Of a DNA stretch of 64,000 nt, positions 50,900-59,802 are shown one piece after another. The notes under the pieces were generated by a model, which ran no database searches, was not told the DNA's origin, and was given only the letters and a program-made list of their open reading frames with translations. How positions within the stretch are numbered: position 1 is the stretch's first letter; every line of letters starts with the position of its first letter. The position numbers and the translations under genes are program-made. This DNA is from Streptomyces sp. Ag109_O5-1 (GTDB lineage: Bacteria; Actinomycetota; Actinomycetes; Streptomycetales; Streptomycetaceae): positions 7,626,001 through 7,690,000 of the forward strand of contig NZ_RKQF01000001.1 of the NCBI RefSeq assembly GCF_003814875.1. The letters are read 5' to 3'.

Positions 50900-52402
50900 A
50901 TGACGAAGATCGTCAACCACTGGATCGGCGGCAAGTCCGTCGAAGGCACGTCGGGCAACTTCGGGCCGGTCACCGACCCGGCCACCGGCGCGGTCACCAC
51001 CAAGGTCGCGTTCGCCTCGGTCGACGAGGTCGACGCCGCGGTCCAGACGGCCAAGGACGCCTACGTGACCTGGGGCCAGTCCTCGCTGGCCAAGCGCACG
51101 GAGATCCTCTTCAGGTTCCGCGCGCTGCTCGACGCCAACCGGGACGCGATCGCCGAGCTGATCACCGCCGAGCACGGCAAGGTGCACAGCGACGCGCTCG
51201 GCGAGGTCGCCCGCGGCCTGGAGATCGTCGACCTGGCCTGCGGTATCAGCGTGCAGCTGAAGGGCGAGCTGTCCACGCAGGTCGCGACCCGTGTGGACGT
51301 CTCCTCGATCCGCCAGCCGCTCGGTGTCGTCGCGGGCATCACGCCGTTCAACTTCCCGGCGATGGTCCCGATGTGGATGTTCCCGATGGCCATCGCGTGC
51401 GGCAACACGTTCGTGCTGAAGCCGTCCGAGAAGGACCCGTCGGCCTCCATCAAGATCGCCGAGCTGCTGGCCGAGGCCGGCCTGCCCGACGGCGTCTTCA
51501 ACGTCGTGCACGGCGACAAGGTGGCCGTGGACCGACTCCTGGAGCACCCGGACGTCAAGGCGGTCTCCTTCGTCGGCTCGACCCCGATCGCCCGCTACAT
51601 CCACACCACCGCCGCCGCCAACCACAAGCGCGTACAGGCGCTCGGCGGCGCCAAGAACCACATGCTGGTCCTGCCGGACGCCGACCTGGACGCGGCGGCC
51701 GACGCGGCCGTGAGCGCGGCCTACGGTTCGGCCGGCGAGCGCTGCATGGCCATCTCCGCGGTCGTCGCCGTCGGCTCGGTCGGCGACGTGCTGGTGGAGA
51801 AGATCCGCGAGCGCGCCGAGAAGATCAAGATCGGTCCCGGCAACGACCCGACGTCCGAGATGGGCCCGCTGATCACGGCCGTGCACCGCGACAAGGTGGC
51901 GTCCTACGTCACCGGCGCCGCCGCCGAGGGCTGCGAGGTCGTCCTGGACGGCACCGGCTACACGGTCGAGGGCTTCGAGGACGGCCACTGGATCGGCATC
52001 TCGCTGCTGGACAAGGTGCCGACCACCGCGAAGGCGTACACGGACGAGATCTTCGGCCCGGTCCTGTGCGTCCTGCGCGTGGACACGTACGAGGAGGGCG
52101 TCGCCCTCATCAACAGCTCGCCGTTCGGCAACGGCACCGCGATCTTCACCCGGGACGGCGGCGCCGCCCGCCGCTTCCAGCTGGAGATCGAGGCCGGCAT
52201 GGTCGGCATCAACGTCCCGATCCCGGTCCCCGTCGGCTACCACAGCTTCGGCGGCTGGAAGGACTCCCTCTTCGGCGACCACCACATCTACGGCAACGAC
52301 GGCACGCACTTCTACACCCGCGGCAAGGTCACCACCACCCGCTGGCCCGACCCGTCCGAGGCCCCGGCGGGCGTCGACCTGGGCTTCCCGCGCAACCACT
52401 GA
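50900..52402 (+). CDS. mmsA: Methylmalonate-semialdehyde/malonate-semialdehyde dehydrogenase
   Basis: The product is a 500-residue CoA-acylating aldehyde dehydrogenase. ITPFNFPAMVPMWMFPMAIA and FVGSTPIARYIHTTAA form the NAD site, and GSAGERCMAISAVVAVGS holds the catalytic Cys. The KNHMLVLPDADLDAAADAA stretch is characteristic of MmsA/IolA. It is the last step of the inositol pathway (malonate semialdehyde to acetyl-CoA) and can also serve valine catabolism. It ends 18 bp before a strong terminator. Confidence 0.94.
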   Translation: MTKIVNHWIGGKSVEGTSGNFGPVTDPATGAVTTKVAFASVDEVDAAVQTAKDAYVTWGQSSLAKRTEILFRFRALLDANRDAIAELITAEHGKVHSDALGEVARGLEIVDLACGISVQLKGELSTQVATRVDVSSIRQPLGVVAGITPFNFPAMVPMWMFPMAIACGNTFVLKPSEKDPSASIKIAELLAEAGLPDGVFNVVHGDKVAVDRLLEHPDVKAVSFVGSTPIARYIHTTAAANHKRVQALGGAKNHMLVLPDADLDAAADAAVSAAYGSAGERCMAISAVVAVGSVGDVLVEKIRERAEKIKIGPGNDPTSEMGPLITAVHRDKVASYVTGAAAEGCEVVLDGTGYTVEGFEDGHWIGISLLDKVPTTAKAYTDEIFGPVLCVLRVDTYEEGVALINSSPFGNGTAIFTRDGGAARRFQLEIEAGMVGINVPIPVPVGYHSFGGWKDSLFGDHHIYGNDGTHFYTRGKVTTTRWPDPSEAPAGVDLGFPRNH

Positions 52403-52420
52403 GTGCGAGCGCTCCACCCC

Positions 52421-52460
52421 GTTGAGGCCGTCCGATATTCGGATGGCCTCAACTTTTTTT
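52421..52460 (+). terminator. Rho-independent terminator of the iol operon
   Basis: GTTGAGGCCGTCCGA (52421-52435) pairs with 52439-52453 over 15 bp with one G-U, a 3-nt loop, and is followed by seven Ts (52454-52460). It is the only canonical T-tailed terminator found in the window. Confidence 0.95.
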
Positions 52461-52732
52461 GTCACCGCACCTTCGGTTCTCGTTTCCATGGGATGAAACG
52501 GGTGACTTAAGTTCTTTGCGTTTATGACCTTCGAAAGCAAGGTCATGCTGGCAGTGGTCTTGATGATTGCCTTACTGGGGCGTTCGGCCCTACGAAAGCG
52601 ATGCGAGACCCGTCGCTTTAAGAGTGCGGAATCCGAAGGTAAACGGCCATTGACGCAGCGGTTTTCGTCGGGGTTCCATGCAGCACAGCCCAACCGCCGG
52701 AGGCATCCGCACAAGCCGATCGGAACCGCCGC
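52461..52732. other. Non-coding leader between mmsA terminator and APC permease
   Basis: About 270 bp without a supported gene. A 70-codon frame from 52524 lacks a ribosome site and family resemblance. The AT-richer part near 52490-52560 is a likely promoter region for the permease. No riboswitch consensus was recognised. Confidence 0.35.
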
Positions 52733-54130
52733 ATGACCGACACGCTCCGCCCTGTCGAGACCGCCGTTGCAGAGGCGTCCGACACCCCCAAGACGCTCAA
52801 GCGCTCCATCGGAGTGGTAGGCGGCACCCTACTGACCCTCTCCTGCGTCACCCCGGCCTCCACGCTCTTCGTGGTCGTCCCCGATCTGTTCGGCTCCCTC
52901 GGCACCGCCACGGCCCTCACGATCGCCATCGGCTCCCTCCTCTGTATCGCCGTGGCGTTCTGCTACTCCGAGCTCGGCACGCTCATCCCGAGCGCGGGCG
53001 GCGAGTACGCGATGGTGTCCACGATGGCGGGCCGCCTGGCCGGCTGGCTGGTCTTCGTCCTCTCCCTCCTGGTCGTCATGATCGTGCCGCCGGTGATCGC
53101 GATGGGTACGGCCGACTACCTGGCCCCGATCGTCCATCTCGACCCGGCCATGACCGGCGCCGGCGTGATGCTCCTCGCGACCCTGGCCGGCCTTCTGGAC
53201 CTGCGCGCGAACGCCTGGATCACCGGCATCTTCCTGGTCCTGGAGGTCATCGCGGCGGGCGTGGTGGCGGTGCTGGGCTTCTCCCACAGCCACCGGGGAG
53301 TAGGCAGCCTCACCTCGATGCAGGTCGCGGACACGGGCGGCCACGCCACGACCGTCACCGCGATGCTCGTCGTCTCCGGCCTGGCCATCGCCCTCTTCGT
53401 CACCCAGGGCTTCTCGACCGCTGTCTACCTCTCCGAGGAACTGGAGGACCCGCGCCGCAACGTGGCCCGCACCGTCCTCGCCACCCTCGCGATCTCCACG
53501 GTGATCATCCTGGTCCCGGTCGCCGCGATCACCATGGGCGCGACCGACCTCAAGGCCCTCACCGGCGGCGACATCAGCTCCATGGTCACCGCCTGGTCCA
53601 ACTCCGCGGTCGGCACGTTCGTCAGCCTCTGCGTGGCCCTCGCGATCATCAACGCGGGCATCGTCATGGTCATCCAGAACTCCCGCGTCCTGTTCGCCTC
53701 GGCCCGCGACAAGGCGTGGCCGGCCCCGGTCAACAGCGCGCTCTCCCGCCTCGGCCGCTTCGGCTCCCCCTGGGTCGCCACGCTCGCCGTCGGCGTCCCC
53801 GGTGCCCTCCTCTGCTTCGTCAACCTCGACACCCTCTACGGCGTGACGGGCGTCTCGGTGACCGGCATGTACCTCCTCGTCGCCGTCGCGGCCCTCCTCT
53901 CCCGCCGCGGCCACCACAAGCACACCCCGGCGTGGCGGATGCCGCTCTGGCCGACGATGCCGATCCTCCTCATCGCAGTCCTGGCCTACATCCTCACCCA
54001 GCAGGAGACGACCTACCTCCTCTGGACCGGCGGCATCACAGCAGTGGCCACCCTCTACTGGGCCTTCTACCTCCGCCCCCGCAAGGAGACCCACTGGGTG
54101 GTGTCGATCCCGGAAGACGCCCAGGCGTAA
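52733..54130 (+). CDS. APC-superfamily amino-acid permease
   Basis: The product is 465 residues with about 12 hydrophobic helices. The N-terminus SIGVVGGTLLTLSCVTPAST and the SELGTLIPSAGGEYAMVSTM motif of helix 2 are typical of APC transporters; YLSEELEDPRRNVARTVLAT lies in a loop. The substrate may be an amino acid or amine. It has its own region after the iol terminator and is not part of that operon. Confidence 0.9.
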   Translation: MTDTLRPVETAVAEASDTPKTLKRSIGVVGGTLLTLSCVTPASTLFVVVPDLFGSLGTATALTIAIGSLLCIAVAFCYSELGTLIPSAGGEYAMVSTMAGRLAGWLVFVLSLLVVMIVPPVIAMGTADYLAPIVHLDPAMTGAGVMLLATLAGLLDLRANAWITGIFLVLEVIAAGVVAVLGFSHSHRGVGSLTSMQVADTGGHATTVTAMLVVSGLAIALFVTQGFSTAVYLSEELEDPRRNVARTVLATLAISTVIILVPVAAITMGATDLKALTGGDISSMVTAWSNSAVGTFVSLCVALAIINAGIVMVIQNSRVLFASARDKAWPAPVNSALSRLGRFGSPWVATLAVGVPGALLCFVNLDTLYGVTGVSVTGMYLLVAVAALLSRRGHHKHTPAWRMPLWPTMPILLIAVLAYILTQQETTYLLWTGGITAVATLYWAFYLRPRKETHWVVSIPEDAQA

Positions 54131-54169
54131 AACGCCCGGTCGGGGGCCCGGCGGTGCGTCGTGAGTGCC

Positions 54170-54240
54170 GGGCGGGCAGCCGCCCCAGGGGCGCGGGGAA
54201 CTACGCGACCGGCCCCCACCGGCCCGCAGGTGCCCACGAC
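54170..54240. repeat. Dispersed Streptomyces intergenic repeat, copy 1
   Basis: The core is CCCCAGGGGCGCGGGGAACT, continuing ACGCGACCGG. This resembles an abundant intergenic element in many Streptomyces genomes ('ggggcgcggggaactgcgcgac'), as I recall it. A related copy lies at 59650-59735, 5.5 kb away. Confidence 0.65.
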
Positions 54241-54302
54241 CCGGTTCGGCACCGCCGTAATCCGCCGTCCTGGCTGATCGCCGCCGCGGCGGGAATCGGG
54301 GG

Positions 54303-54375
54303 ACCGGCAGTGTTCTGGGGCCGACGGTGTTCTGCGGGACCGGCGGTGTTCTGGGGGCGGCGGTGTTTTGAGGGC
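54303..54375. repeat. Imperfect tandem repeat of GGTGTTCTGGGGG
   Basis: Four decaying units: GCAGTGTTCTGGGG, GACGGTGTTCTGCGG, GGCGGTGTTCTGGGGG, GGCGGTGTTTTGAGGG. It lies in the 360-bp gap between the APC permease and the hydrolase-ABC gene. No coding use is evident. Confidence 0.65.
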
Positions 54376-54490
54376 GGTTCGTTGTACCGCGCTCGAAGTA
54401 TGTGGTGACACCTCCGTACTCCCGAGGGATGGGCCGGGGTTCACCCCTCCGTCGGCATCGGACGTCGGTCCCGCACCGTACCGTTGAAGC

Positions 54491-57142
54491 ATGGATCTTC
54501 GACCCCCCGGCCTGCGAGGGTTGCTCGGGCGGCCGCGGCGGCTTCTGGCCGCCGCGGCCGCCGTCGTCGTGCTCGCCGGTGCCGGTACCTGGACGGCCGT
54601 CGCCGCCTCCGACGACGCACCGGCCGTCCACCGCACCGACAAGGTCATGGCGGTGGACGGGGTACGTCTGGACACCTCGTTCTTCACCACGCCCGGCACC
54701 GGCCGGCGCCCCGCGGTCCTCCTCGCCCACGGCTTCGGCGGCAGCAAGGACGACATGCGCACGGAGGCCGAGGACCTCGCCCGCGACGGCTACGCGGTCC
54801 TCACCTGGTCCGCGCGCGGCTTCGGGAAGTCCACCGGGAAGATCGGCCTCAACGACCCGAAGGGCGAGGTCGCCGACGTCTCCCGGCTCATCGACTGGCT
54901 CGCGAAGCAGCCGCAGGTGCAGCTGGACAAGACCGGTGACCCGCGCGTCGGCATGGCGGGCGGCTCGTACGGCGGTGCCATCTCGCTCCTCGCCGCCGCC
55001 TACGACAGCCGGGTCGACGCGATCGCCCCGTCGATCACCTACTGGAACCTCGCGGACGCCCTGTTCCCGAACGGCGTCTTCAAGAAGCTGTGGGCCGGGA
55101 TCTTCTTCAACACCGGCGGCGGCTGCGCGAAGTTCGACCCGGCACTGTGCGCGATGTACGACCGGGTCGCCGAGTCGGGCAAACCGGACGCAGCCGCGGT
55201 CGAGCTCCTCGAAGAGCGGTCACCGTCGGCCGTCGGCACCCGCATCAAGGTGCCGACCCTCCTCTTCCAGGGTCAGACAGACTCCCTCTTCACGCTCTCC
55301 CAGTCCGACGCGGCCGCGAAGGCGATCAAGGCCAACGGCGCCCCCGTCGACGTCGACTGGATCGCCGGCGGCCACGACGGCGGCGACCTGGAGACCAGCC
55401 GTGTCGAGGGCCGGGTGACCTCCTGGTTCGACCGCTACCTGAAGGGCGACAAGGCCGCCGGCACCGGCCCGGCGTTCCGGATCACCCGCACCGGAGGCGT
55501 CGACTCCACCGACGGCGCCGCCCAGTTGCGGGGCGCCGACGCGGACAGCTACCCCGGGCTGGAGAACGACCGGAAGTCCATCGCCCTCAAGGGCGGCACC
55601 CAGCACGTCGAGAACCCGGCCGGCGCCTCGCCGCCCGGCGTCTCCGCCCTGCCCGGCCTCGGCGCCGCAGCCGGCCTCTCCCAGCTCTCCTCCCTCGGCA
55701 TCGGCGTCTCCCTGGACTTCCCCGGCCAGTACGCCCGCTTCGACTCGGCCCCCGTCACCGACAACCTGCAGATCACCGGCGCACCCACCGCCACCGTCCA
55801 CATCACCTCGACCAGTGACGACGTCGTCCTCTTCGGCAAGGTGTACGACGTCGGCCCGGACGGCACCCAACAGGTGCTGCCCTCCCAGCTGGTCGCCCCG
55901 ATCCGCATCGAGGGAGCCAAGGCCGGCAAGGACGTCACGATCACCCTCCCGGCCATCGACCACGAGGTCCAGAAGGGCCACCGCCTCCGTCTGGTCCTCG
56001 CCTCCACCGACCTCGGCTACGCCTCCCCGGCCGCCCCGGCGACCTACACGGTCTCCCTCAAGGGCGCCCTGAGCGTGCCGACGGCACCCGGCGTGGACAC
56101 GGCCGCCGCCGCCCTGCCCTCCTGGGTGTGGTGGCTGCCGCTGGCCGGTGCGGTCGCCGCGCTGGCCCTGCTGCTCACCGGCCGCCGCCGTACCGCCGGC
56201 CCGGCCCCCGCCCCGGAGCTGGCCGAGGTCCCCCTCCAGATAACGGACCTGAGCAAGCGCTACGCGGGCTCGACGGACCGGTACGCGGTCCGGGAGCTGT
56301 CCTTCCGCGTCGAGCAGGGCCAGGTCCTCGGCCTTCTCGGCCCCAACGGCGCGGGCAAGACCACCACACTCCGCATGCTGATGGGCCTGATCACACCGGA
56401 CGACGGCGAGATCCGGGTCTTCGGCCACGCCATCCGCCCGGGCGCGCCCGTCCTCTCCCGGGTCGGTGCCTTCGTGGAGGGCGCGGGCTTCCTGCCGCAC
56501 CTGTCCGGCCGGGAGAACCTGGAGCTGTACTGGGCGGCGACCGGCCGCCCGACGGAGGACTCCCACATCGAGGAGGCCCTGGAGATCGCCGGCCTCGGGG
56601 ACGCGCTGGCCCGCGCGGTCCGCACGTACTCGCAGGGCATGCGGCAGCGCCTCGCCATCGCCCAGGCCATGCTCGGCCTGCCGGACCTGCTCATCCTCGA
56701 CGAACCGACCAACGGCCTCGACCCGCCGCAGATCCGCGAGATGCGCGAGGTGATGATCCGCTACGCGGCCGCCGGCCGCACGGTGATCGTCTCCAGCCAT
56801 CTCCTGGCCGAGGTCGAACAGTCCTGCACCCACCTCGTGGTGATGGACCACGGCCGGCTGATACAGGCCGGCCCCGTCGGCCAGATCGTCGGCTCCGGCG
56901 ACACCCTCCTCGTCGGCACGGAGACACCCGTGGAGGAGCCGGTCGTGGAGAAGGTCGCCGCGCTGCCCGGCGTCGCCTCCGTGACCAGTACGGACGACGG
57001 ACTGCTCGTCCGCCTCGATCCCGGCGGCAGCGCACCACGCCTGGTCGCCGAACTGGTACGGCTCGACGTACCCGTGGCGTCGGTGGGCCCCCACCGCCGT
57101 CTGGAAGACGCCTTCCTGACCCTGATCGGAGGTTCCGCATGA
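54491..57142 (+). CDS. Fusion: extracytoplasmic S15-like peptidase/acyl hydrolase + ABC transporter ATPase
   Basis: The product is 883 residues. A signal-anchor (LLAAAAAVVVLAGAGTWTAV) precedes an alpha/beta-hydrolase of the X-Pro dipeptidyl-peptidase S15 type: VLLAHGFGGSKDDMR, AGGSYGGAISLLAAAY (Ser nucleophile), GQTDSLFTLS (Asp), GGHDGGD (His), and a C-terminal jelly-roll to about residue 540. A transmembrane helix (SWVWWLPLAGAVAALALLLT) then leads to an ABC ATPase from ~575: LGPNGAGKTTTLRMLMGL, YSQGMRQRLAIAQAML (signature), LLILDEPTNGLDPP. The hydrolase would lie outside and the ATPase inside. The permease gene overlaps by 4 bp. Confidence 0.92.
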   Translation: MDLRPPGLRGLLGRPRRLLAAAAAVVVLAGAGTWTAVAASDDAPAVHRTDKVMAVDGVRLDTSFFTTPGTGRRPAVLLAHGFGGSKDDMRTEAEDLARDGYAVLTWSARGFGKSTGKIGLNDPKGEVADVSRLIDWLAKQPQVQLDKTGDPRVGMAGGSYGGAISLLAAAYDSRVDAIAPSITYWNLADALFPNGVFKKLWAGIFFNTGGGCAKFDPALCAMYDRVAESGKPDAAAVELLEERSPSAVGTRIKVPTLLFQGQTDSLFTLSQSDAAAKAIKANGAPVDVDWIAGGHDGGDLETSRVEGRVTSWFDRYLKGDKAAGTGPAFRITRTGGVDSTDGAAQLRGADADSYPGLENDRKSIALKGGTQHVENPAGASPPGVSALPGLGAAAGLSQLSSLGIGVSLDFPGQYARFDSAPVTDNLQITGAPTATVHITSTSDDVVLFGKVYDVGPDGTQQVLPSQLVAPIRIEGAKAGKDVTITLPAIDHEVQKGHRLRLVLASTDLGYASPAAPATYTVSLKGALSVPTAPGVDTAAAALPSWVWWLPLAGAVAALALLLTGRRRTAGPAPAPELAEVPLQITDLSKRYAGSTDRYAVRELSFRVEQGQVLGLLGPNGAGKTTTLRMLMGLITPDDGEIRVFGHAIRPGAPVLSRVGAFVEGAGFLPHLSGRENLELYWAATGRPTEDSHIEEALEIAGLGDALARAVRTYSQGMRQRLAIAQAMLGLPDLLILDEPTNGLDPPQIREMREVMIRYAAAGRTVIVSSHLLAEVEQSCTHLVVMDHGRLIQAGPVGQIVGSGDTLLVGTETPVEEPVVEKVAALPGVASVTSTDDGLLVRLDPGGSAPRLVAELVRLDVPVASVGPHRRLEDAFLTLIGGSA

Positions 57143-58002
57143 GCACGCTCACCGAGGGGGCCGCGGTCGCCTCCGGTTACCGGGCGGGCCGCACCCTGCC
57201 GCTGCGCGTCGAACTGGTCCGCCAGCTCAAACGCCGCCGCACCCTGCTGATGGGCGGGATCCTGGCCGCACTGCCGTTCGTCCTGCTGATCGCGTTCGCG
57301 ATCGGCGGCCAGCCGGGCGAACGGAACGGCCAGGTCACCCTCCTGGACACGGCCACCGCGTCCGGCGCCAACTTCGCCGCGGTGAACCTGTTCGTGTCGG
57401 CGGGCTTCCTGCTGGTCATCCCCGTCGCCCTGTTCTGCGGGGACACCGTGGCCTCGGAGGCCAACTGGTCCTCGCTGCGCTACCTGCTGGCGGCACCCGT
57501 GCCCCGGGCCCGCCTGCTGTGGTCCAAGCTGGTCGTCGCGCTCGGCCTCAGCCTGGCCGCGATGATCCTGCTGCCGCTGATCGCCCTGGCCGTCGGCACG
57601 GCCGCCTACGGCTGGGGCCCGCTCCAGATCCCGACCGGCGGCGCGCTCGACACCGGCACGGCGACCCAGCGCCTGGCCGTCGTCGTGACGTACATCTTCC
57701 TGTCCCAACTGGTCACCGCGGGCCTCGCGTTCTGGCTCTCCACGAAGACCGACGCACCCCTCGGCGCGGTCGGCGGCGCGGTCGGCCTGACCATCGTCGG
57801 CAACGTCCTGGACGCGGTGACGGCCCTCGGCCACTGGCGCGACTTCCTGCCCGCGCACTGGCAGTTCGCCTGGGCGGACGCGGTACAGCCGCATCCCGAG
57901 TGGTCCGGCATGATCCAGGGCACCGCGATTTCCATAACGTACGCCCTGGTGCTGTTCGCCCTGGCCTTCCGGGGTTTCGCCCGCAAGGACGTGGTTTCCT
58001 AG
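57139..58002 (+). CDS. ABC-2-type transporter permease
   Basis: The product is 287 residues, starting at an ATG in the ATGA overlap with the fusion gene. Six hydrophobic segments are visible (LLMGGILAALPFVLLIAFAI, NLFVSAGFLLVIPVALFCGD, ...). SSLRYLLAAPVPRARLLWSK is the ABC-2 permease motif after helix 2. It is the membrane partner of the ATPase half of the fusion, together a likely exporter of a lipid, peptide or antibiotic. Confidence 0.9.
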   Translation: MSTLTEGAAVASGYRAGRTLPLRVELVRQLKRRRTLLMGGILAALPFVLLIAFAIGGQPGERNGQVTLLDTATASGANFAAVNLFVSAGFLLVIPVALFCGDTVASEANWSSLRYLLAAPVPRARLLWSKLVVALGLSLAAMILLPLIALAVGTAAYGWGPLQIPTGGALDTGTATQRLAVVVTYIFLSQLVTAGLAFWLSTKTDAPLGAVGGAVGLTIVGNVLDAVTALGHWRDFLPAHWQFAWADAVQPHPEWSGMIQGTAISITYALVLFALAFRGFARKDVVS

Positions 58003-58159
58003 GTCACCGGACGATCTCCCTCCGGCCTCGACGCCCCTGGTCCGTGGCCGCTTCGAGATTCATCCGCAACGCATCGGGGCGCACGTTCCAGCCCCCCGTG
58101 CCGTCAGAGTCGGCAGAAAGTCAGGAAGCCGACTCCGACCGGCACAGGGGGCACATGCG

Positions 58160-59662
58160 ATGGAACGGCACCGGACCCGACGAGGCACGTGCAGGGCACT
58201 CCTCGCCCTCACCACCACAGGCGCCCTGCTCCTGGCAGGCTGCGGCGCCGACGACGAGTACAACGGCCCGAACTACACCGGCCTCCCGGCCCCCCCCGCA
58301 CCCTCCCAGGCCCAGCGCAACGAAGCCCCCGAAGCCACCCCCTCCGCCCCTTCCTCCGACGACGACCTCTCCACCTTCGCCCTTGACGTCGAGAGCGCCT
58401 CCTGCGGCTACGGCCGCCGCACCTTCGACGACGGCGGACGCTCTGGCCCCCCGGCCATCCGCGCCGAGGGGTTTGCAACAGCTTCCGCCAGGACTACCGC
58501 ACCGTTCCTTGGCAGTGAGCGGGAGCGAGTCCCTTCACTGGCACGCCCCGAACGGTCTTGAGCGCACTGGTCCCTGGCGTTCTCGTCCCCGGGGCGGCGA
58601 CACGCATCCAGTGCGTGGTCCGATCCCGGGAGGCCAGTTCCCTCACGACCTGGCCAGTTGGGTGGGCCAGAGGCGACGGGGAGGCCCTGAATCATCACTC
58701 TGGTGGAGCAGGGGCCCCGCACGCCGACGCCGCACCCGGTGTCCCAGATCGCGCCGCTTACGCTATCCCGGCACCTGCAGAGTACTGCTGTCCGCGAGCC
58801 CACCATCACACGATCGAGTTAAATCAACCTCGCATAAGCTCCCAGGCGAGCAGCTCCAACCTCGAGGGCGTCGCGACCGGCTACGCCACCGCCGTCCAGG
58901 GCCTGCGCAAGAACGCCACCAACCGTGTCGTCCTGATCTCCGACGGCCTCGCCAACGACGGCGAGACCGACCCGGACGCCATCCTCGAACGCATCGACGG
59001 CGACCGCCGCGAGTACGGCATCACCCTGTTCGGCGTGGGAGTGGGCAGCGACTACGGCGACGCGCTGATGGAACGCCTGGCCGACAAGGGTGACGGCCAC
59101 ACGGTGTACGTCGCCGACACCGCGACCGCCGCCGACGTCTTCTGCCGCCAACTCCCGCAGAACATCGACCTGGTGGCCCGCGACGCCAAGGCGCAGGTGG
59201 CCTTCGACCCGCACACGGTCGCCGAGTTCCACCTCATCGGCTACCAGGACCGCAAGGTCGCCGACGAGGACTTCCGCAACGACCGGGTCGACGGTGGCGA
59301 GGTCGGCCCCGGCCACACGGTCACCGCCCTCTACGCCGTGCGCACCAACCCCGGCACGGACGGCCACCTGGCGACGGCCACGGTCCGCTGGCTGGACCCC
59401 GACACCCGCACCCCGCACGAGAACACGGGCGCCATGGAAACGGGCTCCCTGCACGGCTCGGTCTGGACGGCGTCCCCACGCTTCCAAGTGACGGCGGTGG
59501 CGGCATACTTCGCGGACGCGCTGGCGGGGGGGCGACTACGACATCCCGGGAGCGCCGAGTCTGACCAAGCTCCAGTCGCGCGCAGCGACCCTCGCAAAGG
59601 TGACTGAGGACAAGGACGTAGCCGACCTGGCGACAGCCATTCGGGAGGCAGCGCCCCGATAG
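58160..59662 (+). pseudogene. Broken vWA-domain lipoprotein (YfbK-like) with a foreign middle
   Basis: The start is sound: MERHRTRRGTCRALLALTTT, lipobox ALLLAGC, and DDLSTFALDVESASCGYGRR matching the N-terminal domain of YfbK-like vWA lipoproteins. A 1-bp loss near 58474 shifts the frame; CNSFRQDYR, the next family motif, is in the new frame. From ~58500 to ~58845 the DNA resembles nothing in the family; the DxSxS metal site is missing. From ~58850 the family resumes (SSNLEGVATGYATAVQGLRK, LISDGLANDGETDPDAILER) to about 59525. A G-run insertion (7 instead of 6 Gs) then breaks the last ~45 codons (DYDIPGAPSLTKLQSRAATL), ending at 59662. Confidence 0.82.
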
Positions 59663-59735
59663 GGGCGCTGGGGGTGCCCCCGGCCGAAGGCTGGGGGAGG
59701 AACTGCGCGACCAGCCACGACGCACCCGCACCCGG
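59650..59735. repeat. Dispersed Streptomyces intergenic repeat, copy 2
   Basis: A hairpin AGCGCCCC-GAT-AGGGGCGCT (around 59650-59669) is followed by GGGGGAGGAACTGCGCGACC and AGCCACGACGCACCC. It shares the 'ggaactgcgcgacc(a/g)' core with the copy at 54170-54240. It includes the stop codon of the vWA pseudogene. Confidence 0.65.
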
Positions 59736-59776
59736 CAGACGGCCGCAATCCCTACGGCGAGAGCCATTGACCAACC

Positions 59777-59792
59777 CTTACTTATGAGTAAG
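59777..59792. promoter_or_regulatory. Palindromic operator upstream of the acyl-CoA synthetase
   Basis: CTTACTTATGAGTAAG has perfect 6-bp arms around TATG. It lies 10 bases before the start codon, and a TTGACC (59768-59773) sits just upstream. TTACTnnnnAGTAA-type palindromes are, from memory, bound by TetR-type regulators of fatty-acid genes in actinomycetes. The regulator is not in the window. Confidence 0.6.
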
Positions 59793-59802
59793 TTGACGCC
59801 CC

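Noticed and set aside
52524..52736. A 70-codon frame beginning MTFESKVMLAVVLMIALLGR
   Set aside because: No ribosome site, odd composition after residue 25 and overlap with the permease start; probably leader DNA.
54303..54375. Possible CRISPR array
   Set aside because: Units are short, adjacent and imperfect, with no spacers; it is a decaying tandem repeat.
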